47,177 bases of DNA from an uncultured Eubacteriales bacterium (GCA_902798105.1 CADBVG010000035.1:1-47177), one strand, 5' to 3'; positions 31,678 through 40,546 are shown, counted from the first letter of the stretch. Notes: generated from the letters alone by a model not told the origin. A program made the numbers and translations.

Positions 31678-32859
31678 ATGGACGAGAAACGGCTGACGGA
31701 GGTGTTCCGCTGGCTGCACCGGAATCCGGAGTTGGCCATGGAGGAGCGCAAGACCACGGCATACATCCGGGGAATATTGGTTGAAAACGGCGTTCGCCTG
31801 CTGGAGACGGGCCTTGAAACGGGGCTGATCGCCGCGCTGGGAACCGGCGGGGGACCGACCGTGGCCCTGCGGGCGGACATCGACGCGCTGCCCGTCTGCG
31901 AACAGACCGGCCTGGACTACGCGTCCCGGCAGCCCGGCGTCATGCATGCCTGCGGCCACGACTTCCACGCCGCCTGTATGCTGGGCGCGGCGCTGCTGCT
32001 CAAGGCGCGGGAGACGGCGCTGCCCGGCACGGTGAAGGTGATCTTCCAGCCCGCCGAGGAGGTGAACCGGGGCGCGGCGCTGATGGTAGCCACGGGGCTG
32101 CTGGACGATGTGGCGCTGTTCCTCGCCGGGCACACCTATCCCTGGTATCCGGCGGGCACGCTGGGCGTGCGCCCCGGGCCGGTGATGGCCTCCGCCGACC
32201 GCTTTTCCGCGCGAATCATTGGCAAGGGCTGCCACGCCGCCAATCCCGAGCGGGGGGTCGACCCGATTCCCGCGCTGGCGGCCATCGTCACCGCGGCCCA
32301 GAGCGTTGTCAGCCGCCGGGTCGATCCCTTTGACAGCGCCGTGCTGTCCATCACCCGGGTGGCGGCGGGGAATACCTGGAACGTCACGCCGGAGGCGGCG
32401 GAGCTGGAGGGCACCGTGCGGGCCATGACCGAAGCGGTGCGCGGCGACATCCAGCGGCGGCTGGAGTCGCTGGTGTCGGACACGGCCCGGGCCTACGGCT
32501 GCGCGGCCGAATTCAGCTACGAGCGCGGCCCCGCCCCGGTAATCAACGACGGGGAGCTCTGCCGTCGAGCTGCCGCGCTGGCCAGGGCGCAGGGGTTCAC
32601 GGTCGAGGAGAATCCGCCCTCGATGATCGCCGAGGATTTCAGCGCCTACCTGGAAATCGCCCCCGGCGCCATGCTCCGGGTGGGCACCGGCGGCGGCTAC
32701 GACAACCACCACCCGCGCTTCACGGCCGACCCGGCGGCGCTCATGCCCGCGGCCAGGTTCTTCGCCGCGCTGGCCGAGGAGGAACTGCGGCGGCTGGCGG
32801 GGGAGCAGGGGAATCGGATGCAACATCAAAACCATGACATTATCCGGAGGAGCGAATGA
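31678..32859 (+). CDS. M20-family amidohydrolase (N-acyl amino acid deacylase type)
   Basis: A zinc/manganese metallohydrolase of 393 residues. Motifs are RWLHRNPELAMEE near the start, LRADIDALPVCE, HACGHDFHAACML and QPAEE, with the dimerisation domain between, and a final H in NHHPRFTAD. This set fits HipO/AbgB-like enzymes that remove acyl groups from amino acids or indole conjugates. GAGGAG is 9 bases before ATG 31678; an ATG two codons upstream is the alternative. The stop overlaps the ATG of the SirTM-like gene (ATGATGA at 32856), so the two are translationally coupled. Confidence 0.92.
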   Translation: MDEKRLTEVFRWLHRNPELAMEERKTTAYIRGILVENGVRLLETGLETGLIAALGTGGGPTVALRADIDALPVCEQTGLDYASRQPGVMHACGHDFHAACMLGAALLLKARETALPGTVKVIFQPAEEVNRGAALMVATGLLDDVALFLAGHTYPWYPAGTLGVRPGPVMASADRFSARIIGKGCHAANPERGVDPIPALAAIVTAAQSVVSRRVDPFDSAVLSITRVAAGNTWNVTPEAAELEGTVRAMTEAVRGDIQRRLESLVSDTARAYGCAAEFSYERGPAPVINDGELCRRAAALARAQGFTVEENPPSMIAEDFSAYLEIAPGAMLRVGTGGGYDNHHPRFTADPAALMPAARFFAALAEEELRRLAGEQGNRMQHQNHDIIRRSE

Positions 32860-33869
32860 TGAATACAAACGGCTATACCGAGACGATACAAAAGGGACTG
32901 GCGGGTGTGCGGACCCTTGGGGAGAGCGTGTCTTTTGGCGCCGGCAGTCCGGCGGAGCAGGTTGAAAGGCTGCGTGACGCCATCGCCGACGCCGAAGCCA
33001 TCGTGATCGGCGCGGGCGCGGGGCTGTCCACCTCCGCCGGGCTGACCTACAGCGGCGAGCGCTTTGAACGGTACTTCTTCGATTTCGCGGCGAAGTTCGG
33101 CATACGTGACATGTATTCCGGCGGCTTCTATCCCTTCCCGGACGATGAAACCCGCTGGGCCTGGTGGGCGCGGCACATCTACTTTAACCGCTACATCGAT
33201 CCACCGAAGCCGGTGTACCGGCAACTGCTGGCACTGATGGAGGGCAGGAATTACTTCGTCATCACCACCAATGTGGATCACCAGTTCCAGCGGGCGGGCT
33301 TCGACAAGGCGCGGCTGTTCTACACCCAGGGGGACTACGGCCTGTTCCAGAGCGTGAACCCCGCCATACGGCAGACCTTCGATAACGAGGCCTGGACGAT
33401 GCGGGCCATGGCGGCCCAGGGCTTCGTGAGGGATGAAAGCGGCGTGTTCCAGGTGCCGAAGGGCGGCAATATCGCCATGCGCCTGCCCTCGGACCTGGTC
33501 CCCAGGTGCCCCGTGGACGGCAGCGGCGTGATGATGAACCTGCGGGCCGACGACAGCTTCGTGGAGGACGACGGCTGGCACAGGGCTGCCGCCGCCTATG
33601 CCGATTTCCTGCGCAGGCACGAGACGGGCCGGGTGCTGTATCTGGAGCTGGGCATCGGCGCGAACACCCCGGTCATCATCAAATACCCATTTTGGCAGAT
33701 GACCGCGGAAAACCCGGCGGCGACCTACGCCTGCGTGAACTTCAGCGAGGCCTTCTGCCCGAAGCCGATCGAGGGGCGGAGCATCTGCGTCAACCGCGAC
33801 ATCGGCGCGGTGCTGGGAGAGATTGGAGAAAACAGGATGGATGTATATGATCAGTCGGGTAAATTCTGA
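32856..33869 (+). CDS. Class M-like sirtuin (SirTM type)
   Basis: A 337-residue SIR2-fold protein much longer than the deacylase at 18098. Conserved parts are GAGAGLSTSAGLTYSG (about 51-66), DMYSGGFYPF, ITTNVDHQFQRAGFDK, LFYTQGDYGL and LELGIGANTPVIIKYPFW. These fit microbial sirtuins of class M, some of which ADP-ribosylate a lipoylated GcvH-like protein and are reversed by a macrodomain. Only one Cys (RCPVDGSG) remains of the usual CPxCG zinc finger. Neither macrodomain nor GcvH-L/LplA genes are adjacent; instead it is coupled to an M20 hydrolase. Function beyond NAD use is inference. Confidence 0.88.
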   Translation: MMNTNGYTETIQKGLAGVRTLGESVSFGAGSPAEQVERLRDAIADAEAIVIGAGAGLSTSAGLTYSGERFERYFFDFAAKFGIRDMYSGGFYPFPDDETRWAWWARHIYFNRYIDPPKPVYRQLLALMEGRNYFVITTNVDHQFQRAGFDKARLFYTQGDYGLFQSVNPAIRQTFDNEAWTMRAMAAQGFVRDESGVFQVPKGGNIAMRLPSDLVPRCPVDGSGVMMNLRADDSFVEDDGWHRAAAAYADFLRRHETGRVLYLELGIGANTPVIIKYPFWQMTAENPAATYACVNFSEAFCPKPIEGRSICVNRDIGAVLGEIGENRMDVYDQSGKF

Positions 33870-33947
33870 ATTGTCGGGCTGGGCTCGATAAATCAGAATT
33901 TACGGACAGATATGCAGTTGCAGGGACGCCGATGCGGCGCCCCTGCA
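33866..33947 (+). terminator. Double hairpin after the SirTM-like gene
   Basis: First stem (33866-33903; AATTCTGAATTGTCGGGC pairing imperfectly with GCTCGATAAATCAGAATT) belongs to the composite-repeat end-hairpin family and overlaps the stop. Second stem (about 33914-33947; GTTGCAGGG.CGCC/GGCGCCCCTGCAAC) is followed by CGTTTTA and looks like the true terminator. Confidence 0.75.
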
Positions 33948-34071
33948 ACCGTTTTATGCGGCGATATTCAATTTATGACAGCCGCACCTGTTGGCGGCAA
34001 GTCAAGGAGGCTTGACGCAGTCAGGGCGGAAAAGATGCCCACAGAATCGCTGGTTTAAACTGAGAGGAGTA
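33948..34071. other. Gap with a repeat remnant
   Basis: No gene. Bases about 33990-34035 (TGGCGGCAAGTCAAGGAGGC and TTGACG) match interior sequence of the short mobile repeats; the ends are not present. Lon ends at 34072. Confidence 0.4.
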
Positions 34072-36456
34072 TTAGATGGCCCTGGGCATGGCGGGCGTCA
34101 CCGGGATGTCCAGCGCCAGCAGCACCTCCTCCACGGTGGAGACGGGCGTGATCTTCAGCGCCTGCCGGACCTCTTCGGCCACATCCTTCAGGTCGTCGAC
34201 ATTGTCCTTCGGGATGAACACCCGCTTGACGCCGCTGCGCTGGGCGGCCATCAGCTTTTCGGGCAGGCCGCCGATGGGGTTCACGTCCCCCTGGAGGGAT
34301 ACCTCGCCGGTCATGGCCACGCTGGGCGGCACGGCCACGCCTGTCAGCAGCGAAGCGAGCGCCGTGGTCAGCGTGATGCCCGCCGAGGGGCCGTCCTTGG
34401 GCGTCGCACCGTCGGGCACGTGGATGTGCAGGTCGCTCTCGTTCAGCGCCTGGGCCTGCTCCGGCAGCATGGCCTTCACCAGGCTCACGGCGATTTGGGC
34501 CGATTCCTTCATCACGTCGCCCAGCTGGCCGGTGACGGTGATCTTGCCGCTGCCTTTCGTGGTAAGCGTCTGGATATACAGTATGTCGCCGCCCACCGGC
34601 GTCCAGGCCAGGCCGGTGACGATGCCGGGCTTGGCGCGTTCCGGCACATGCTTGCGGTGGATGGGGTTGGCGTCCAGGTAGTCGGGCAGGGTGTCGGGGG
34701 TGATGGCCAGCTTCGCGTCGGCGTCGTCCACCAGTGCCACCGCCGCGCCGCGGCACAGCTGGTCCATGCGCTTTTTGAGCCCGCGCACGCCCGCCTCCCG
34801 GGTGTAGTTTTCGATGATGGCGTCGATGGCCTCGTCGGAGACGGTCAGCGCGCCCTCCGGGATGCCCACCGCCTCCATGGCCCGGGGCAGCAGGTGCTCA
34901 ATGGCGATCTGGTGCTTCTCGATGGGGGTGTAGCCCTGGAAGCGTATGACCTCCATGCGGTTCAGCAGCGGCTCGGGGATGGTGTCCAGCGTGTTCGCCG
35001 TGCAGATGAACAGCACGTCGGAAAGGTCGAAGGGCACGTTCAGGTAGTGGTCGGTGAAGGAGAAGTTCTGCTCCGGGTCCAGCACCTCCAGCAGCGCGCT
35101 GGCGGGGTCGCCGTTGTAGGACTGGGACAGCTTGTCCACCTCGTCCAGCACCATGACCGGGTTGTTCGCGCCGCACTTGTGGATGCCGTCGATGATCCGC
35201 CCCGGCATGGCCCCGATGTAGGTGCGCCGGTGGCCGCGGATGTCGGCCTCGTCCCGCACGCCGCCCAGGGAGACCCGCACGTATTCCCGACCCAGCGCCT
35301 TGGCGATGCTCTCGCCGATGCTCGTCTTGCCGGTGCCCGGCGCGCCCACGAAGCACAGGATCGAGCCGGACTGCCTGCCCAAGTGGCGCGCCTCAAACCT
35401 TTGATTTGAGCCGTCGCCATCCCTGACTGCGTCGGGGACCGCTTTGCTCAAGGCAAAGCGGCTTTTCAGGCGCATCACCGCGATCTGCTGGAGGATGCGC
35501 TTTTTCACCTTGTCCAATCCGGAGTGGCCCGCGTTCAGCGCGGCGCGGGCGTCGTCCATGGAGATCTGCTTCGCCTCGGCCTTCTTCCAGGGCAGGCTGG
35601 TCAGCAGGTCCAGCCAGTCGGTGAGCATACCCGCCTCGGGGCTGTTGCTGCCCTCGCCCTTCAACCGGTTCAGCACCTTGCGGCCCTCCTTCAGGGCCTG
35701 TTCGTTCATGCCGGCCTCCTCCAGCTTCAGCTCCAGCCGCCGCGCCTCGGTGACGTTTTCCGGGTGCATGGCGTCCAGCTCCTTCTGCAGATACTCGATC
35801 TGTTTTTTTATGGCGGATTCCCGGTACAGCTTTTCGTGGTCCTCCTTCTGGGCGGACTGGGCAGCCACCTGCACGTTCACCATCTCAAGCCCCTCCATCA
35901 GTATGCGCTCCAGCATGTCAAAGCGCCTTTGAAGGCTGTCCTCGGCCAGCAGCGCGTAGCGGTCTGCCTCCGACAGCCCGAGCCAGGGCGACATGGCCGC
36001 GCCCACTGTCCACAGGTTGTCCCAGTAGGCGATGAAGCCGCGCAGCATACCCTCCCACTGCTTGCCCTTTGAGAACGAGAGTATGCGGTCCTTTACCTCG
36101 GTGAGCCTGCGTTCGGCGTCGACACGGTCCAGGTCGTCCGTGTCCGGGCGGCGGGACAGGGTCATGGAGAAGCTGCCGCCGGGGAGTCGGGTGATCTCCT
36201 CAACGTTGACGCGGTTCTGAAGGTCGATGCACATGAAGCCGCTGTCGTTGATTTCGCTCACGACGCCCGCCACGCCGATGGGCTGAAAGCTGTCCGCCGT
36301 CAGCTGGGCGCGGGGCTTTTCCTCCTTTTGGGCCAGCAGCGTTACGCGCTCGCCCACGACCGGGGTTTTGTCGGAAAGCTCCCTGTACAGGTTGGTTTGC
36401 AGCCACAGCTTTGCGCCGGGCAGGGCGATGATATTGTAAATCGGCAGTATCGTCAT
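34072..36456 (-). CDS. lon: ATP-dependent Lon protease
   Basis: Degrades misfolded and regulatory proteins in the cytoplasm. The 794 residues run from an N-terminal substrate domain through a coiled coil (about 180-260) to the AAA module. Walker A is GAPGTGKTS, Walker B VMVLDEVDKL, and the module continues to the LonC domain with catalytic Ser in PKDGPSAGIT and Lys in GVKRVFIPKDN. About 30 extra residues (SKAVPDAVRDGDGSN...) precede the Walker A strand, where other Lon proteins are short. Start at 36456 (MTILPIYN) with GGAGG 7 bases upstream; ATG 36462 is the alternative. The promoter carries a palindromic operator shared with a divergent TetR gene, a control mode unlike usual heat-shock regulation. 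Confidence 0.94.
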   Translation of the reverse strand: MTILPIYNIIALPGAKLWLQTNLYRELSDKTPVVGERVTLLAQKEEKPRAQLTADSFQPIGVAGVVSEINDSGFMCIDLQNRVNVEEITRLPGGSFSMTLSRRPDTDDLDRVDAERRLTEVKDRILSFSKGKQWEGMLRGFIAYWDNLWTVGAAMSPWLGLSEADRYALLAEDSLQRRFDMLERILMEGLEMVNVQVAAQSAQKEDHEKLYRESAIKKQIEYLQKELDAMHPENVTEARRLELKLEEAGMNEQALKEGRKVLNRLKGEGSNSPEAGMLTDWLDLLTSLPWKKAEAKQISMDDARAALNAGHSGLDKVKKRILQQIAVMRLKSRFALSKAVPDAVRDGDGSNQRFEARHLGRQSGSILCFVGAPGTGKTSIGESIAKALGREYVRVSLGGVRDEADIRGHRRTYIGAMPGRIIDGIHKCGANNPVMVLDEVDKLSQSYNGDPASALLEVLDPEQNFSFTDHYLNVPFDLSDVLFICTANTLDTIPEPLLNRMEVIRFQGYTPIEKHQIAIEHLLPRAMEAVGIPEGALTVSDEAIDAIIENYTREAGVRGLKKRMDQLCRGAAVALVDDADAKLAITPDTLPDYLDANPIHRKHVPERAKPGIVTGLAWTPVGGDILYIQTLTTKGSGKITVTGQLGDVMKESAQIAVSLVKAMLPEQAQALNESDLHIHVPDGATPKDGPSAGITLTTALASLLTGVAVPPSVAMTGEVSLQGDVNPIGGLPEKLMAAQRSGVKRVFIPKDNVDDLKDVAEEVRQALKITPVSTVEEVLLALDIPVTPAMPRAI

Positions 36457-36475
36457 GTTCATACCTCCTCGCTGC

Positions 36476-36544
36476 CTTGACATTTGTCAAGTTTGTGGTT
36501 ATAATACAACCAACATTGACATCTGTCAAGTATTTTGCTATAAT
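36476..36544. promoter_or_regulatory. Divergent lon/tetR promoters with paired TTGACAnnTGTCAA operators
   Basis: Plus strand: TTGACA 36477-36482 with TATAAT 36500-36505, and TTGACA 36516-36521 with TATAAT 36539-36544, both with 17-base spacers. Minus strand: TTGACA 36529-36524 with TATTAT 36506-36501, spacer 17. Palindromes CTTGACATTTGTCAAG (36476-36491) and TTGACATCTGTCAAG (36516-36530) cover the -35 boxes, placing one repressor over promoters in both directions. Confidence 0.8.
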
Positions 36545-36564
36545 ATTTACAATCATTGGCGGGA

Positions 36565-36630
36565 ACAGTGGCGGCGCAGGCACAGCCGCTACAAAGGAAC
36601 AACCCGCAGCGGCGGCGCCTGCGCCGCCAT
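36565..36630. repeat. REP-like palindromes upstream of the TetR gene
   Basis: GTGGCGGCGCAGGCACAGCCGC and GCGGCGGCGCCTGCGCCGCC, members of the GC-rich palindrome family of this window, in the TetR leader. Confidence 0.6.
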
Positions 36631-36665
36631 ATAGCGAATGGATATGACCCACTGGAGGAAAAACA

Positions 36666-37214
36666 ATGTACTGCGGCACCAACAAGACGGCCCTTCAATC
36701 CCAGCGGCAGATCGCGGACGCGATGATGGCGCTGCTGGGGCGTAAGCCCTTTGCGCAGATCACCGTCAGCGAGCTCTGCAAGGCGGCGGGCATCTCCCGC
36801 CAGACCTTCTATACCCTGTTCACCAGCCGGGAGAACGTGATGGTATTCACCCTCCAGGCGGGGGATTGCGAGGGCCCCGAGCTCCAGGCGCCCCAGCGTC
36901 CCGCCTGCCGGGGGGACCAGCTTCGCTGGCTGTGCCGGGGCTACAGCGAATATATATTGCGCAACCGGGCGCTCATACGGCTGTTGGTGGACAACCACAT
37001 CGACCACCTGCTCTACGACAGCTTCTTCGAGGCCATGGACAGCTGCGATTGTTTCCTGCCAAAGGCCGATCCCTGCGCACGCAGCTACGCCGCGTCCTTC
37101 TACGCCGGGGGCATCGCCTGCGTGGCGCGGCGCTACGCCCAGGAGGGCTGCGCCAGCAGTGCCGGGCAGCTGGAATCGCTGCTGATGACGCTGCTGTCGG
37201 GAAGCCTGTTCTGA
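36666..37214 (+). CDS. TetR-family transcriptional regulator (divergent to lon)
   Basis: 182 residues. The helix-turn-helix is at about 12-55 (RQIADAMMALLG, QITVSELCKAAGISRQTFYTLF). The C-terminal part is rich in Cys (seven after residue 70), which could hint at metal or redox sensing (inference). GGAGG lies 8 bases before the ATG. It probably binds the double TTGACAnnTGTCAA palindrome in its own promoter and thereby also lon. Confidence 0.87.
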   Translation: MYCGTNKTALQSQRQIADAMMALLGRKPFAQITVSELCKAAGISRQTFYTLFTSRENVMVFTLQAGDCEGPELQAPQRPACRGDQLRWLCRGYSEYILRNRALIRLLVDNHIDHLLYDSFFEAMDSCDCFLPKADPCARSYAASFYAGGIACVARRYAQEGCASSAGQLESLLMTLLSGSLF

Positions 37215-37226
37215 TTTCGCCCGGAT

Positions 37227-38600
37227 TCAGATGACCCGCTTGTCCTTCCACTTGCCACTGAAAAAGCGCAGCACGTCAAGCAGCGCCTTCAGGCACCAAT
37301 CCAGCACCATGGCCCAGGCGATGCCGACGATGCCCATATTCAGCCACAGCCCCAGAACGAAGGACAGCGCCGTGCGGAAGACCACGGTGCACAGCAGCGA
37401 CGACCAGAGGCTGAAATGAACGTCTCCCGCGGCCCGCAGGCCGGAGGACAGCGGCATGGCGAAGGGCTGTACCAGCGCGGCGAAGATGTTATGGATGATG
37501 ACGATCACCCAGATCATATGCCGGGTTTCGGCGGTGACGGCATACAGCGGCAGGATCGCGGGCACCAGCAGAAGCACCAGCGCGTTCCACAGCGTGGAAA
37601 GCAGCAGCGACAGCCGCGTCAGCTTGCGCATGTACCAGGCCGCGGCTTCGGTGTCGCCCGCGCCCATGCACTGGCCCACCACGGTGATGAACACCGGGCT
37701 CATGGACGTACACATGCAGGCGGCCAGCGACCACAGTGTCTGCCCGATGCCGTTGGCGGCGATTTGGGAGGTGCCAAAGGTGGCGATCAGGCTGCCCAGT
37801 ACTACCTTCGCCAGCTGGAACAGCACCTGCTCGGCGGCGTTGGGCACGGCGATGTACAGTATGCGCCCGGCCATTTCCCTTTGTGGGCGCAGCATTTCCC
37901 TGAACCGGATGAACACGTCGTTTTCCCGGTTGAAGCACAGCGCGGTCATGACGATGGCGGCGAAGTACCACGAAATCGTCGTCGGCCAGGCTACGCCCGC
38001 GGCACCGGCCTTCAGCGCGAATACGCCGATGGCGTTTCCGATTACATTGATGAGGTTCATGCCCGTGGAGACCAGCATGGTGGTGCGCGTCCTGCCCATG
38101 GACCGGTACAGCGCCGCCCCGGCGTTGTAGATCGCGTTGGCGGGGAAGGACAGCGCCACGATGCGCAGGTAGACCTGGCAGGCGGACATCACCGCGCCGT
38201 CTACCCGGGGGTACAGGCTTGCCAGCGCAGCGTCGCCGAAGAGCAGCGTCAAAGCCATGCACGCAAGCGCCGTCACGCCGGCGATGTGGAAGCCCTGGGA
38301 GGCCGCGAGGTTGGCGCTGTCCCGGTCGTTCCTGCCGATGTACTGGGCCACGATCACCGACGCGCCGGTGGCCACCGCCGTGAACAGGTAGATGAATATG
38401 GTGTAGATCATCGTATCCAGCGATACGCCGGAAACAGTGGCTTCCCCCGCGTAGCTGACCATCAATGTGTCCGCGATGCCCACAACCAGCTGGAGCAGCT
38501 GCTCGATCAGCAGTGGCAAGATCATGGCCTTCAGGGCGCCGTCCGGGAAGATCTGCCGCGCCGGGGGCAGAACGGGCCTTGGATTGAGAATGCGCTCCAT
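37227..38600 (-). CDS. MATE-family multidrug exporter
   Basis: A cation-coupled exporter of 457 residues with twelve membrane helices. Features include MILPLLIEQLLQLVVGIADT in helix 1, DTMIYTIFIYLFTAVATGAS, VAQYIGRND in the first half and VVGQCMGAGD in the second, the paired MATE signatures. Start at 38600 with AAGGTGG about 8 bases upstream. It is transcribed divergently from a TetR gene, sharing an operator, and runs convergent to the TetR gene at 36666 (12 bases between stops). Confidence 0.93.
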   Translation of the reverse strand: MERILNPRPVLPPARQIFPDGALKAMILPLLIEQLLQLVVGIADTLMVSYAGEATVSGVSLDTMIYTIFIYLFTAVATGASVIVAQYIGRNDRDSANLAASQGFHIAGVTALACMALTLLFGDAALASLYPRVDGAVMSACQVYLRIVALSFPANAIYNAGAALYRSMGRTRTTMLVSTGMNLINVIGNAIGVFALKAGAAGVAWPTTISWYFAAIVMTALCFNRENDVFIRFREMLRPQREMAGRILYIAVPNAAEQVLFQLAKVVLGSLIATFGTSQIAANGIGQTLWSLAACMCTSMSPVFITVVGQCMGAGDTEAAAWYMRKLTRLSLLLSTLWNALVLLLVPAILPLYAVTAETRHMIWVIVIIHNIFAALVQPFAMPLSSGLRAAGDVHFSLWSSLLCTVVFRTALSFVLGLWLNMGIVGIAWAMVLDWCLKALLDVLRFFSGKWKDKRVI

Positions 38601-38640
38601 CGTCGAAACCACCTTCAGGAATGATGCTGTCATACAGTGT

Positions 38641-38710
38641 AGCACCGATGTGACTCCGTGTCAATATTGATGAAAATAATATTGACACGGAGTCACTATT
38701 CTGTTATAAT
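38641..38710. promoter_or_regulatory. Divergent MATE/tetR promoters within a 19-base inverted repeat
   Basis: The arms GTGACTCCGTGTCAATATT (38650-38668) and AATATTGACACGGAGTCAC (38678-38696) are perfect. tetR: TTGACA 38682-38687, spacer 17, TATAAT 38705-38710. MATE: TTGACA on the minus strand at 38664-38659, spacer 17, TACACT at about 38641-38636. Each arm holds a TGACtccgTGTCA-type site like those before the aldo/keto reductase operon. Confidence 0.88.
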
Positions 38711-38754
38711 GGCCGTATGATGCGGCCGCCGGGGGCGGCGAAGGGGGAAGGCAC

Positions 38755-39381
38755 ATGCCCAGGGGTTCCGTGGAATTGACGAACGCGCGCCGGGAGGAGA
38801 TCATCTCGGCCTGCGAAAGGCTCTACCAGACCATGAGCTTCAAGGAGATCACGCTGAAGGATATCGCCGCGGCGACCAGCTTCACGCGCACCTCGATATA
38901 CAATTATTTCCAGACCAAGGAGGAAATCTTCCTGGCACTGATGCAGAAGGAGTATGAGCGCTGGGTCGAGGCGCTGGACGCCATGGCGCAGTCGTATACG
39001 ACCATGAGCGCCGAGGCCTTTTCCAGCGCGCTGGCCCATACGCTGGAAAGGCGGGGTATGCTGCTGAAGCTGCTGAGCATGAACCACTTCGACCTGGAGG
39101 AAAACAGCCGTCCGGAATGCCTGCGGGATTTCAAGGTTGCCTACGGCGCGTCCATCGAGGCGGTGCGGCGCTGCCTGGTGAAGTTCTTTCCCCGGATGGA
39201 CGCAAGGGCGCAGCAGGACTTCCTGTACGCCTTTTTGCCGTTCCTCTACGGCGTATTCCCCTATACCACCGTATCCGAAAAGCAGCGCCGGGCGATGGCG
39301 CAGGCGGGGCTGAATTTCGTATACATGGGCGTGTATGACCTCGCCTTCAACTGCATCCGCGCGCTGCTGGCGGCGCAGTAA
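38755..39381 (+). CDS. TetR-family regulator of the MATE gene and redox operon
   Basis: 208 residues with an N-terminal helix-turn-helix (about 11-55; REEIISACERLY, ITLKDIAAATSFTRTSIYNYF) and a helical effector domain. It starts at ATG 38755 with GGGGGAAGG upstream. The divergent MATE promoter and the promoter at 39411 both carry the same 13-base operator type, so this protein is the likely repressor of both. The stop overlaps a CAGTAAAA/TTTTACTG stem (39376-39400), a weak terminator. Confidence 0.9.
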   Translation: MPRGSVELTNARREEIISACERLYQTMSFKEITLKDIAAATSFTRTSIYNYFQTKEEIFLALMQKEYERWVEALDAMAQSYTTMSAEAFSSALAHTLERRGMLLKLLSMNHFDLEENSRPECLRDFKVAYGASIEAVRRCLVKFFPRMDARAQQDFLYAFLPFLYGVFPYTTVSEKQRRAMAQAGLNFVYMGVYDLAFNCIRALLAAQ

Positions 39382-39410
39382 AAAAACGACTATTTTACTG
39401 CGATCAAGTA

Positions 39411-39458
39411 TTGACATCGTGTCAGAAATGGTGTATACTATGAATTGACACGATGTCA
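39411..39458 (+). promoter_or_regulatory. Promoter and two operators of the aldo/keto reductase operon
   Basis: TTGACA (39411-39416), 17-base spacer, TATACT (39434-39439). TGACATCGTGTCA (39412-39424) covers the -35 box and TGACACGATGTCA (39446-39458) lies at the expected start site. Both are near-perfect palindromes of the same type as the sites at 38651 and 38683. Confidence 0.88.
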
Positions 39459-39495
39459 ATTTATTATTTTCGATGTGCAGGAGGCCGACTGAACC

Positions 39496-40533
39496 ATGAA
39501 ATATGTAAGATTGGGCAACAGCGATTTGAACGTTTCCCGCATTTGCATGGGCTGTATGGGCTTTGGCGACGCGGGGCAGGGCCAGCACGCCTGGACGCTG
39601 GACGAGGAGCACTCCCGACAGATCATCAAGCGGGGCCTGGAGCTGGGCGTCAACTTCTATGACACCGCCATCGCCTACCAGTCCGGCACCAGCGAACAGT
39701 ACGTGGGCCGGGCACTGAGGGACTTTGCGAAGCGAGAGGACGTGGTGGTGGCCACCAAGTTCCTGCCCCGGACGCAGGATGAGATCGAGGCTGGCATCAC
39801 CGGCCAGAAGCACATCGAGCGGATGCTGAACAAGAGCCTTGAAAACCTGGGCATGGATTACGTCGATCTGTACATCTACCACATGTGGGACTGGCAGACG
39901 CCCATCGAGGACATGCTGGACGGCCTGAACCGCCAGGTGAAGGCAGGCAAGGCGCGCTGCATTGGCATCTCCAACTGCTTCGCCTGGCAGCTTTGCAAGG
40001 CCAACGCCATCGCCGAGCGGGAGGGCTGGGCGAAGTTCGTGTCCGTGCAGGGCCACTACAACCTGATCTTCCGGGAGGAGGAGCGGGAGATGGTGCCCTA
40101 TTGCGACGAGGAAAACATCGCCCTGACGCCCTACAGCGCCCTGGCCTCGGGCAGGTTGGCCCGCAAGCCGGGGGAGACGAGCAACCGCCAGGAGAAGGAC
40201 GCCTACGCGAAATTCAAGTACGACGCCACGAAGGATCAGGACGACGTCATCATCGGCCGCGTGGCGGAAATCGCCGAAAAGCGGGGCGTTTCCATGACGG
40301 AGGTGTCGCTGGCATGGCTTTTGACAAAGGTAACCGCGCCGGTGGTGGGCGCGACGAAGTTCCACCACATCGAGGGCGCGGCGAAGGCCGTGGACCTGGA
40401 ACTGACCGACGATGAAATAGCATATCTCGAAGCGCCCTACGCGCCCCATCCCCTGGCGGGCGTCATGGCGCAGAACAAACCCGTAAACGCAAAGGAAAAG
40501 CACGTTTGGTCGACCGGGAACCAGAAAATTTGA
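39496..40533 (+). CDS. Aldo/keto reductase
   Basis: An NADPH-dependent carbonyl reductase of 345 residues with the AKR (beta/alpha)8 fold. NFYDTAIAYQSGTSEQYVG carries catalytic Asp and Tyr, VVATKF the Lys, and IYHMWDW the His. C-terminal LTKVTAPVVGATKFHHIEGA is the cofactor loop. AGGAGG precedes the ATG by 10 bases or so. It is the first gene of a tightly packed redox operon under the TGACA-type operators. Confidence 0.93.
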   Translation: MKYVRLGNSDLNVSRICMGCMGFGDAGQGQHAWTLDEEHSRQIIKRGLELGVNFYDTAIAYQSGTSEQYVGRALRDFAKREDVVVATKFLPRTQDEIEAGITGQKHIERMLNKSLENLGMDYVDLYIYHMWDWQTPIEDMLDGLNRQVKAGKARCIGISNCFAWQLCKANAIAEREGWAKFVSVQGHYNLIFREEEREMVPYCDEENIALTPYSALASGRLARKPGETSNRQEKDAYAKFKYDATKDQDDVIIGRVAEIAEKRGVSMTEVSLAWLLTKVTAPVVGATKFHHIEGAAKAVDLELTDDEIAYLEAPYAPHPLAGVMAQNKPVNAKEKHVWSTGNQKI

Positions 40534-40546
40534 GGAGGAAAGCATC

